A DNA stretch of 5,050 nucleotides from an uncultured Collinsella sp. (GTDB lineage: Bacteria > Actinomycetota > Coriobacteriia > Coriobacteriales > Coriobacteriaceae): contig CABRZN010000125.1 of assembly GCA_902475445.1 (NCBI GenBank), positions 1 to 5,050 on the forward strand, given 5' to 3'. The first letter of the stretch is position 1, and every line of letters starts with the position of its first letter. A program made the position numbers and the translations under genes. The notes beneath the pieces were generated by a model, which worked only from the letters and a program-made list of their open reading frames with translations, was not told where the DNA came from and did not search any database. Shown piece by piece: positions 1 to 5,050 of this stretch.

Positions 1-61
1 CAATTTCTTCCTTTATCAGACTTCCTACACTTGAAAAGTGCGAACATAAAAACATTTTCAT
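1..61 (-). CDS. Start of a type 1 glutamine amidotransferase-like protein (5' partial)
   Basis: On the minus strand an ATG at 61-59 opens a frame that stays open to the window edge (20 codons). It begins MKMFLCSHFSSV and continues with SLIKEEI. A good ribosome binding site, AAAGGAG, lies 7 bases upstream (about 69-75). A strong site followed at once by an open frame makes a real gene start likely. The opening beta-strand pattern MK-x-F-L-x-S-x-F-x-x-V is typical of type 1 glutamine amidotransferase-like / peptidase S51-like (peptidase E-related) proteins, soluble alpha/beta proteins whose substrates are mostly unknown. The catalytic residues lie outside the window, so the family call is recognition from the N-terminus only. 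The 61 bases are about 31% GC, far below the two long genes here, which may mean transfer. It lies downstream of the dehydrogenase on the same strand, but two terminators and about 500 bases separate them, so it is probably its own transcript. Confidence 0.6.
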   Translation of the reverse strand, partial: MKMFLCSHFSSVGSLIKEEI

Positions 62-107
62 CAATATTCTCCTTTATATATAAATTCATATTTGTTGAAC
101 TAAGCCG

Positions 108-116
108 TGTATACCA
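108..116 (-). promoter_or_regulatory. Candidate extended -10 promoter for the leftward gene
   Basis: Read on the minus strand this is TGG followed by TATACA, an extended -10 (TGn) arrangement. It would place the transcription start near base 101 and give a leader of about 40 bases before the ATG at 61. I see no convincing -35 hexamer at 16-18 bases. An AT-rich tract at 73-86 also contains TATAAA-like hexamers, but it abuts the ribosome binding site and has no matching -35. Confidence 0.3.
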
Positions 117-165
117 TACTCATCAATGAAAGAACGCCCTGATATAGCGTAATTTGCTGTTTTCC

Positions 166-293
166 TGCGTACGTGCGTACACACTCCACAGGAATTCTAA
201 GGGCCCTGCCCCCTTAGCACACGGACTTTGGAACAAAGTCTAGTGTGTTACGCCTTGCCAGAGGTGTACAGGCTCCCGGTACGCACGTACGCA
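166..293. repeat. 128-bp block bounded by perfect 15-bp inverted repeats
   Basis: The left arm TGCGTACGTGCGTAC (166-180) is the exact reverse complement of the right arm at 279-293. Each arm is itself a near-tandem 8-base repeat. Inside are two adjacent hairpins. CTAAGGG/CCCTTAG (197-203 with 211-217) has a 7-base loop. CACAC-GACTTTG/CAAAGTC-GTGTG (218-222 and 224-230 with 234-240 and 243-247) has a GAA loop. Together the block could fold as a multi-branched RNA or extrude as a cruciform. Outside the arms AATTTGC (151-157) and GCAATT (294-299) also face each other inversely. I see no direct target-site duplication, so a MITE-like origin is possible but unproven; a structured RNA or a repeated intergenic element is the alternative. 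Confidence 0.6.
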
Positions 294-355
294 GCAATTG
301 CCATCAATGCGCCATATAAGTGGCGATCAAGTTCGCATAAAGCGACCTTGGTTCC

Positions 356-400
356 GCAAAACAAAAGGCAGGATACCATCACCACGATGGTACTCTGCCT
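356..400 (-). terminator. Second intrinsic terminator-like hairpin, leftward
   Basis: AGGCAG-GA-TACCATC (366-380) pairs with GATGGTA-CT-CTGCCT (386-400): 13 of 15 positions pair, around the loop ACCAC. Read leftward, the stem is followed by TTTTGTTTTGC, a good U-rich tract. Read rightward it is followed by a weaker T-rich stretch (CTGTTCGTTTCTGTTT), so some bidirectional activity is possible. It lies about 130 bases beyond the first terminator of the dehydrogenase and could act as a backup or insulate the next leftward gene. Confidence 0.55.
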
Positions 401-523
401 CTGTTCGTTTCTGTTTACCGTTCCGAGTGGTCCTTCCGCAGAATTACCGATAAACAAAAAACGTACCCGGACCCTTTCTCGTATAGAATCGGGTTCGAGT
501 GCGAACTGAATGTTGGAGCAATA

Positions 524-565
524 AAAAACCACCACAAAGGTGCCTGTCCCCTTTGTGGTGGTTTT
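524..565 (-). terminator. Intrinsic terminator of the dehydrogenase gene
   Basis: CCACCACAAAGG (529-540) pairs perfectly with CCTTTGTGGTGG (550-561), a 12-bp stem with a 9-base loop. Read leftward, the stem is followed by TTTTTTAT, a classic U-tract, and it begins 13 bases past the dehydrogenase stop codon. The other side carries TTTT (562-565), so it may also stop rightward transcription, though no rightward gene enters from the left. Confidence 0.88.
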
Positions 566-574
566 GGGTTAGAG

Positions 575-1657
575 CTAGAGGGTGTGGCCGTAGGCGTTGG
601 CGGCCTTGATGGCGGCGGCGAATTTTTCGTCGGTGAAGGGCTCCGGGTTGCCTTGCTTCCACTCGTTGGTGGCGTGCGCGTACTCGCACAGGGCCGGGAT
701 ATCGGACTCGGAAAGCCCGACCTGCTCAAGCGTCACGGGCAGGCCCATCTGCTTGTTAAAGGCCGCGTAGCGCTCAAGGTTCTCGGTATCGCCCGTATAG
801 GCGAACAGCACGAGCACGCCCAGGCTCACGACTTCGCCGTGCAGGTAGGTGCCCTCGCGCGGAATGCTGCATGTGGCGTTGTAGAATGCGTGCGCCACGC
901 TCGAGTTGTAGTAGTAATCGTTCTGGTTCGTCAGGTTCGAGACATAGCCCGTATTGACCACGATATCGAGTGCGATTTGCTTGACGGCCTCGCTCGACAG
1001 GTCCTGGCGCACGTCCTCAAGACCCTGGACGCCATAGGTAAACAGCGGCTCGGAGCAGGTGTGGGCAAGCGCCAGGCCAAGACCGGCGGTGTGCTCCAAA
1101 TTACCGGCGCTCGTTGCGTACTCGACCTCGGGCTGCTTGGACAGGGCATCGCCCACGCCGGCCCAGAAGTACTCTGCCGGAGCTTCGGCGATGATCTTGG
1201 GGTTGATGAAGATGTGCGCCGGTCGGTTGGGGTACGAATAGCCCTCGAGCGAGCCGTCGTCGTTGTACACGACGGCAATGGCGGTCGCGGCGGAGCAGTT
1301 GGAACAGATCGTCGGGACAGTGAAGACGATCTTCTTGAGCTCGATGGCCGCCGTCTTGACGGTGTCGAGCGCCTTGCCGCCGCCGCAGGCGATAAGAACA
1401 TCAGCCTCCTGGCAGGCAGGGGAGTTCACGACCTTGGCGATATTGGCACGCGTACTGTTGGTGCCATAGACGCGCGTCTCCAGGACCTCGACATCGGTAC
1501 CTTCAAGTGCCGCCTCGATTCCCGGCAGCGCCGCAGCCAGGGCTCGCTTGCCGCCAATGATGGCGACTTTCTTCGCGCCGTACTCCGCCAGTGCGGTTGG
1601 CAGCTCGGTAAAGCAATCCTCGCCAACGGTGTAGTCGCTCATTCCAATCGTGCGCAT
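575..1657 (-). CDS. Iron-containing alcohol dehydrogenase family protein, glycerol dehydrogenase-like
   Basis: A complete 360-residue cytoplasmic enzyme of the GldA-type branch of the metal-dependent alcohol dehydrogenases, expected to oxidise a polyol or alcohol (or reduce the ketone) with NAD. The N-terminal half is the nucleotide-binding domain, with IIGGKRAL near residue 33 and the family motif GGGKALDTVK at 92-101. The helical C-terminal half supplies the metal ligands, visible as D170 in GVGDALSK, H256 in VAHAFYNA and H273 in YLHGEVVSLG. They match the Asp-His-His set of glycerol dehydrogenase in order and spacing. Length is normal (family about 360-370). The family signature around 149-177 deviates at N152, usually acidic, and W165, usually small aliphatic, so the substrate may not be glycerol. 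The ATG at 1657 follows AGAAGG at a spacing of 5 and beats the internal Met6. There is no signal peptide or membrane segment. It is monocistronic, with its own terminator at 524-565, and divergent from ileS. Alternatives are other COG0371-type enzymes such as hydroxyacid or ketobutyrate reductases. Confidence 0.9.
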   Translation of the reverse strand: MRTIGMSDYTVGEDCFTELPTALAEYGAKKVAIIGGKRALAAALPGIEAALEGTDVEVLETRVYGTNSTRANIAKVVNSPACQEADVLIACGGGKALDTVKTAAIELKKIVFTVPTICSNCSAATAIAVVYNDDGSLEGYSYPNRPAHIFINPKIIAEAPAEYFWAGVGDALSKQPEVEYATSAGNLEHTAGLGLALAHTCSEPLFTYGVQGLEDVRQDLSSEAVKQIALDIVVNTGYVSNLTNQNDYYYNSSVAHAFYNATCSIPREGTYLHGEVVSLGVLVLFAYTGDTENLERYAAFNKQMGLPVTLEQVGLSESDIPALCEYAHATNEWKQGNPEPFTDEKFAAAIKAANAYGHTL

Positions 1658-1690
1658 AGCAACCTTCTTTCGTTCGATAAAGTGCTTTCA

Positions 1691-1719
1691 GGTATTTTGC
1701 TCCTAGAGAAGGGCTGTAA
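1691..1719 (-). promoter_or_regulatory. Weak candidate promoter for the dehydrogenase gene
   Basis: Read leftward, TTACAG (1719-1714) could be a -35 element. AAATAC (1697-1692) or a neighbouring A/T-rich hexamer could be the -10, with a spacer of about 16 bases. This would start the transcript near 1685, about 28 bases before the ATG. Both hexamers are poor matches. A short GAAATTTC palindrome at 1726-1733 lies just upstream and could be a binding site, but nothing identifies a regulator. Confidence 0.2.
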
Positions 1720-1778
1720 TAGCGAGAAATTTCGAACGTATAAAACCAGTGTTGAGGGTTTTTCGCCGGCGCGGAACG

Positions 1779-1787
1779 TGCTAGCAT
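1779..1787 (+). promoter_or_regulatory. Candidate extended -10 promoter of the ileS leader
   Basis: TGC followed by TAGCAT makes an extended -10 element, with a weak T-rich -35 (TTTTTC, 1759-1764) 17 bases upstream. The start would fall near 1794, right at the base of T-box Stem I. An alternative is the better -10 hexamer TATAAA at 1739-1744, which lacks a good -35 and would add about 40 bases of leader. The sequence alone does not decide between them. Confidence 0.35.
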
Positions 1788-2012
1788 ACTCCGCATAAGC
1801 GTTGATGGGGACGAGTAGTCGGCCGTCCGCATGCTACAGAGAGCGGGGAGCGCTGAGAACCCGTGCATGCGACCGATGAAAATCACCCCGGAGCTGCGGT
1901 CCCAACGGACGTGCCGTGCAGGTTCGTCTTAGTAGACATCGCCGAGATGGTCGTCGATATAGGCCAGCCGAGTAACGGATGCGAGCGCGCAAATATGCGG
2001 GCGAGGGCATCT

Positions 2013-2080
2013 AAGCTGGGTGGTTAAGCGAAGAGCTTTTACGGGCAGGCTGCCCGTTTTGTGGCGCTTCGTCCCAGCTT
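2013..2080 (+). promoter_or_regulatory. T-box antiterminator with UGGU bulge
   Basis: AAGCTGGG (2013-2020) pairs perfectly with CCCAGCTT (2073-2080), and GCGAAG (2028-2033) pairs with CTTCGT (2067-2072). Between the two 5' strands is the 7-base bulge TGGTTAA. Its UGGU is complementary to ACCA, the discriminator base plus CCA end expected of tRNA-Ile. The usual bulge is UGGNACC, so the last three bases differ. The interior carries a perfect 7-bp hairpin, ACGGGCA-GGC-TGCCCGT (2041-2057). The 3' half is shared with the terminator, so the two folds exclude each other. Confidence 0.85.
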
Positions 2081-2100
2081 GTAGGGACGGGCGCTTTTTT
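2064..2100 (+). terminator. T-box intrinsic terminator in front of ileS
   Basis: GCGC-T-T-CGTCCC (2064-2075, one bulged T) pairs with GGGACG-G-GCGC (2084-2094), around the loop AGCTTGTA, and is followed directly by six T (2095-2100). It forms when the antiterminator does not, stopping transcription 43 bases before the ileS start codon. Confidence 0.9.
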
Positions 2101-2143
2101 GGTGCCCAACGGGCGTGCGCGCCCACGACATGAAAGGGGTACC

Positions 2144-4945
2144 GTGGCAAACGAGTACAAGCAGACGATGAATCTGCCCAAGACCGGTTTTCCCATGCGT
2201 GCCGGTCTTTCCAAGTCCGAGCCCAAGCGACTCAAGGACTGGCAGGATAACAAGGTCTACGAGCAGGTTCTGAAGAAGAACGAGGGTCACAAGAAGTTCG
2301 TGCTGCACGACGGCCCTCCGTACGCCAACGGCCCGATCCACATCGGCCACGCCATGAACAAGATCTCCAAGGACATAATCAACCGTTACTGGATGATGCA
2401 GGGCTATGAGGTTCCCTATGTCCCCGGTTGGGACTGCCATGGCCAGCCGATCGAGCATAAGGTCGAGGAGAAGCTCGGCACCGAGAAGTTCAACCAGACC
2501 TCCACGGCTAAGATCCGCGAGCTTTGCAACAAGTTCGCTGTCGAGAACATCGAGCTGCAGAAGGCCGGCTTCCGTCGCCTGGGCGTGCTCGGCGATTGGG
2601 ACAACCCCTATCTGACGCTCTATCACCAGCATGACGCCGCCGACATCGAGGTTTTCAAGGCCATGTTCGACAAGGGCATGATCTATCGCGGTCACAAGCC
2701 CGTCCACTGGTGCAAGCACTGCCATACCGCACTTGCTGAGGCTGAGATTGAGTACTCCGACGAGACGAGCCCGTCCATCTTCGTGCGCTTTGAGATGACC
2801 TCCAAGCCCGCCGGCCTCGAGAATTTCGACGGCCCGGTTGACTTTATCATCTGGACGACCACGCCGTGGACCATCCCCTCCGACCAGGCAGTTTCTCTCA
2901 AGCCCGGTGCCGCCTACGTCGCCGTTGAGCACGACGGCCGCGCCGAGGTCATGCTCGAGGACCTGGCTCCCAAGTGCTGCGAGGAGTTTGGCTGGGAGTA
3001 CACCCCGGTTATGGTCGACGGCAAGCCCTACGTGGTTCCTGCCGAGACCTTCCACCACATCCACTACAAGCAGCCGATCTTCGACGGTGTCGAGGGCGTG
3101 GCGCTGCTGGCCGATTACGTCGGTGTCGATGACGGTACCGGTATCGTCCACAACTCGCCCGGCCACGGCGTCGACGACTACTTTGCCTGCCTCAAGGAGG
3201 GCATCACCGACATCTGCATGCCGGTCGATGACGACGGCAAGTTCTACACCGGTGAGGAGTTTGGCACCGGTGGCCCCTTCAGCGGTATGGATACCGATGA
3301 GGCCAACCCGCACATCATCGAGTTCCTGCGCGAGCGCGGCACCCTGGTCCTCGAGAAGAAGATCACCCACAGTTATCCGCACTGCTGGCGCTGCAAGCAC
3401 CCGGTGCTCTTCCGTGCTACCGACCAGTGGTTTGTCTCGATGGACAAGACCGGCTTGCGCGAGCAGGCTGGCAAAGAGGTCCGCGAGAACGTCAAGTGGT
3501 ATCCGGCCCACGCGGCAAACCGCATCGGCGCCATGGTCGAGCAGCGTCCCGACTGGTGCATCAGCCGTCAGCGCAACTGGGGCGTGCCTATCCCCAGCTA
3601 CACCTGCGCCGACTGCGGCGAGAAGGTCATGAACGACGCCACGCTCGACGCCGTTATCAAGCTCTTCCACGAGAAGGGCTCCGACGCCTGGTTCACCGAC
3701 GCTCCCGAGAGCTACCTGGGCGAGGCTTGCGTCTGCCCCAAGTGCGGCGGCCATCACCTCAAGGCCGATAAGGACATTCTCGACGTGTGGTGGGACTCCG
3801 GCGTGTCTTGGAAGGCCGTCTGCGAGTATCGCCCCGAGCTTGAGTACCCGGCTGACGTGTATCTCGAGGGCTCCGACCAGCACCGCGGTTGGTTCCAGAG
3901 CTCGCTGCTGACCTCGGTGGGTGCCAACGGCCACGCTCCGTACAAGGCAGTCGTCTCGCAGGGCTTCACCCTCGACGGCCAGGGCCGCAAGATGTCCAAG
4001 TCGCTCGGCAACGTCATCGACCCCAATAAGGTCTGCGACGAGATGGGTGCCGACATCATCCGCCTGTGGGTTGCCTCCGTCGACACCAGCTCCGACGTGT
4101 CCATCGACCACGAGATTCTTGCCCGTACGTCCGATGCCTACCGTCGTTTCCGCAACACGCTGCGCTTCCTGCTCTCCGAGCTCGAGGGTCAGTTTGAGCC
4201 CGAGACCGACGGCGTCGCCTTTGCCGACCTGCTGCCGCTCGACAAGCTCATGGTTGCTCGCCTGACCCAGGTCCAGGCCGAGGTCGACGATGCCTACGCC
4301 AGCTACGAGTTCCCGCGCGCCTACCGTGCGCTCTACGACTTTGTTGTTACCGAGCTTTCCAACGTGTACCTCGACGCCCTGAAGGACCGTCTGTACTGCG
4401 AAAAGCCCGGCTCGCTCGAGCGCCGCAGCGCTCAGACCGTGCTCGCCGAGCTCTTCTCGATGCTCATGCGCGATCTGCAGCCGATCCTGTCCTACACGGT
4501 CGACGAGGCCATGGCCTATGCGCCCGCCGGCTGCGTCGATCATCAGAAGTACGCCGCGCTGCTCGATTGGTACAAGTCGCCCATCACGGTCGACGAGGCC
4601 AATGAGTTCGAGGGCGTGCTCGAGGCTTCGCTCGAGCTCCGTAGCGCCGTGACCAAGGCCCTTGAGGATGCCCGCTCTGCCGGCACCTTCACCAAGAGCC
4701 AACAGGTCCGCGTCAAGGCGGTCGTTCCCGCCGAGATGTATGCGCTGCTGACCGGCGACAAGGCCGTCGACCTGGCCGAGTTCTACATCGTCTCCGATGT
4801 TGAGCTGACCCAGGGCGAGGAGCTCTCCGTTGCCATTGAGGCTGCCGAGGGCGAGTGCTGCGACCGTTGCTGGAACTATCGCACCACCGTCGGCGAGTAC
4901 AACGGCCACGCGCATATCTGTAAGCGCTGCGCTGATGCGCTGTAG
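2144..4945 (+). CDS. ileS: Isoleucyl-tRNA synthetase, bacterial class Ia (IleS1 type)
   Basis: Cytoplasmic enzyme of 933 residues that charges tRNA-Ile with isoleucine using ATP and clears mischarged valine. The Rossmann catalytic domain carries HIGH at 66-69, the PGWDCHG segment at 94-100, DVWWDSG at 547-553, the SRQRNWG segment at 474-480 and KMSKS at 616-620. The CP1 editing insert, roughly 195-400, has TTTPWT at 238-243 and GTGIVHNSPGHGVDDY at 331-346; D345 corresponds to the editing aspartate. Cysteine pairs C190/C193, C488/C491 and C531/C534 follow the bacterial pattern. The helical anticodon-binding domain spans about 640-830, and the C-terminal zinc motif has C906/C909 and C926/C929. 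Length is normal. The start is GTG at 2144: AAAGGGG precedes it by 4 bases and the protein then begins MANEYKQTMNLPKTGFPMR, as in relatives; the open frame reaches further upstream only into the terminator. Expression should depend on the T-box. No lspA-like gene follows closely. Intact, with uniform GC-rich codon use. Confidence 0.98.
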   Translation: MANEYKQTMNLPKTGFPMRAGLSKSEPKRLKDWQDNKVYEQVLKKNEGHKKFVLHDGPPYANGPIHIGHAMNKISKDIINRYWMMQGYEVPYVPGWDCHGQPIEHKVEEKLGTEKFNQTSTAKIRELCNKFAVENIELQKAGFRRLGVLGDWDNPYLTLYHQHDAADIEVFKAMFDKGMIYRGHKPVHWCKHCHTALAEAEIEYSDETSPSIFVRFEMTSKPAGLENFDGPVDFIIWTTTPWTIPSDQAVSLKPGAAYVAVEHDGRAEVMLEDLAPKCCEEFGWEYTPVMVDGKPYVVPAETFHHIHYKQPIFDGVEGVALLADYVGVDDGTGIVHNSPGHGVDDYFACLKEGITDICMPVDDDGKFYTGEEFGTGGPFSGMDTDEANPHIIEFLRERGTLVLEKKITHSYPHCWRCKHPVLFRATDQWFVSMDKTGLREQAGKEVRENVKWYPAHAANRIGAMVEQRPDWCISRQRNWGVPIPSYTCADCGEKVMNDATLDAVIKLFHEKGSDAWFTDAPESYLGEACVCPKCGGHHLKADKDILDVWWDSGVSWKAVCEYRPELEYPADVYLEGSDQHRGWFQSSLLTSVGANGHAPYKAVVSQGFTLDGQGRKMSKSLGNVIDPNKVCDEMGADIIRLWVASVDTSSDVSIDHEILARTSDAYRRFRNTLRFLLSELEGQFEPETDGVAFADLLPLDKLMVARLTQVQAEVDDAYASYEFPRAYRALYDFVVTELSNVYLDALKDRLYCEKPGSLERRSAQTVLAELFSMLMRDLQPILSYTVDEAMAYAPAGCVDHQKYAALLDWYKSPITVDEANEFEGVLEASLELRSAVTKALEDARSAGTFTKSQQVRVKAVVPAEMYALLTGDKAVDLAEFYIVSDVELTQGEELSVAIEAAEGECCDRCWNYRTTVGEYNGHAHICKRCADAL

Positions 4946-4976
4946 GTTACGGCGTTCGTAGAACGCCGTAACCTAC
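4942..4976. terminator. 16-bp perfect palindrome overlapping the ileS stop, no T-tract
   Basis: Bases 4942-4957 pair without mismatch with 4961-4976, leaving a 3-base GTA loop. The ileS stop codon TAG (4943-4945) sits within the 5' arm. Neither side is followed by a run of T, so it is not a canonical intrinsic terminator. It could still end or stabilise the ileS transcript, act in both directions, or be a repeated palindromic element. The structure is certain; the role is inferred. Confidence 0.5.
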
Positions 4977-5050
4977 CGACGCTGCAAACGCCCCTAAGCG
5001 GCAATCTGACGTTCAATCGTCGGTCGCGTACCAAAGTACGCTTCCCTCCT
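4977..5050. other. Right-edge tail with a small hairpin, no secure gene
   Basis: GCGTAC-CAAA-GTACGC (5026-5041) is a perfect 6-bp hairpin. There is no ATG or GTG on the plus strand after the ileS stop. On the minus strand a frame is open from the edge and stops at TAG (4996-4994), reading ...REAYFGTRPTIERQIAA. This might be the end of a convergent gene, but 18 codons are too few to claim, and their mixed third positions give no support. Confidence 0.35.

Larger units (their letters stand above)
62..574. other. 513-bp intergenic region without a supported gene
   Basis: No frame here has a plausible start with a ribosome binding site or a recognisable protein. The longest plus-strand frame (228-509) begins at a TTG inside a hairpin and has an unremarkable composition, so I treat it as chance. 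The region instead holds, from left to right, a candidate leftward promoter, an inverted-repeat block (166-293), a short CGCCA/TGGCG hairpin (310-325), a 15-bp hairpin (366-400), a GTTCG/CGAAC hairpin (493-506) and the dehydrogenase terminator (524-565). Bases 62-165 are about 33% GC, whereas 166-293 are about 55%. Confidence 0.7.
1791..2100 (+). promoter_or_regulatory. T-box riboswitch leader of ileS, isoleucine specifier
   Basis: This leader senses charging of tRNA-Ile and controls ileS downstream. Stem I is visible. Base pairing AGC/GCT (1798-1800 with 1893-1895) is followed by a kink-turn-like TTGAT/GGA. Then come GGGG/CCCC (1807-1810 with 1886-1889) and the specifier loop, with ACGAGTAG on the 5' side and TGAAAATCA on the 3' side. 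The specifier is ATC at 1882-1884, followed by the usual purine. Above it come TCGG/CCGA (1819-1822 with 1873-1876), GCATGC/GCATGC (1829-1834 with 1865-1870) and a distal loop with ACAGAGAGC and GCTGAGAAC, as in canonical T-boxes. The linker carries a Stem II region (AGTAGA, CATC/GATG at 1937-1949) and a Stem III (GATGC/GCATC at 1978-1982 with 2007-2011). The antiterminator and terminator end it. The AUC codon agrees with the gene served. What I see is the motif set and the pairing; regulation by uncharged tRNA-Ile is family knowledge. Confidence 0.93.

Noticed and set aside
166..293. CRISPR array or phage attachment site
   Set aside because: There are only two inverted arms, with no series of direct repeats and spacers, and no tRNA or integrase is visible.
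491..506. GGGTTCGAGT resembling a tRNA T-arm
   Set aside because: The arm does not close as a T-stem, and no acceptor, D or anticodon arms can be found around it.
228..509. 93-codon plus-strand frame in the left intergenic region
   Set aside because: It starts at a TTG inside a hairpin, has no ribosome binding site, crosses the 366-400 hairpin and resembles no protein I know.
584..1798. 404-codon plus-strand open frame opposite the dehydrogenase
   Set aside because: It is the shadow of the minus-strand gene, whose metal ligands and nucleotide motif are clear. The plus reading shows no family pattern and has no ribosome binding site.
2099..2143. N-terminal extension of ileS from the TTG at 2099
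   Set aside because: It would begin in the T-run of the leader terminator. GTG at 2144 has the ribosome binding site and the family-typical N-terminus.
2130..2171. Out-of-frame ATG mini-ORF (13 codons) overlapping the ileS start
   Set aside because: It has no ribosome binding site of its own, and the T-box already explains the regulation.
2039..4915. Very long minus-strand open frame (958 codons) opposite ileS
   Set aside because: It mirrors a GC-rich gene, and its translation is the low-complexity V/L/G/A/D-rich text expected from the antisense of biased codons. The plus strand encodes an unmistakable IleRS.

Overview
The window looks like a piece of an actinobacterial chromosome, most likely class Coriobacteriia and possibly Collinsella or a relative. 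This rests on the GC-rich third-position coding style of the two long genes, on a bacterial-type isoleucyl-tRNA synthetase with a C-terminal zinc motif, and on a T-box leader in front of it. The genus is an inference from general appearance; no search was run.

Layout from left to right. Bases 1-61 are the first 20 codons of a minus-strand gene that runs off the left edge. Its start resembles type 1 glutamine amidotransferase-like (peptidase S51-like) proteins. Bases 62-574 hold no convincing gene but are rich in structure: a candidate minus-strand promoter, a 128-bp block bounded by perfect 15-bp inverted repeats and containing two further hairpins, and two separate terminator-like hairpins oriented for minus-strand transcription. 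Bases 1-165 are about 32% GC; the composition changes at the edge of the inverted-repeat block. Bases 575-1657 (minus) encode a complete 360-residue iron/zinc-dependent polyol or alcohol dehydrogenase of the glycerol dehydrogenase family, apparently transcribed alone.

Bases 1658-1790 are a divergent promoter region. From about 1791 to 2100 lies a complete T-box leader on the plus strand. It has a Stem I with an AUC (isoleucine) specifier, a Stem II/III region, an antiterminator whose UGGU bulge matches the ACCA end of tRNA-Ile, and a competing intrinsic terminator ending in six T. It leads into ileS (2144-4945, GTG start, 933 residues), so uncharged tRNA-Ile should allow read-through and synthetase production. 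The ileS stop codon lies inside a 16-bp perfect palindrome without a T-tract. The last 73 bases hold a small hairpin and no secure gene.

The dehydrogenase and ileS are divergently arranged and have no evident functional link. The most interesting items are the architecture of the T-box leader, the inverted-repeat block at a composition boundary, and the palindrome overlapping the ileS stop. I see no clearly new multi-gene system here.
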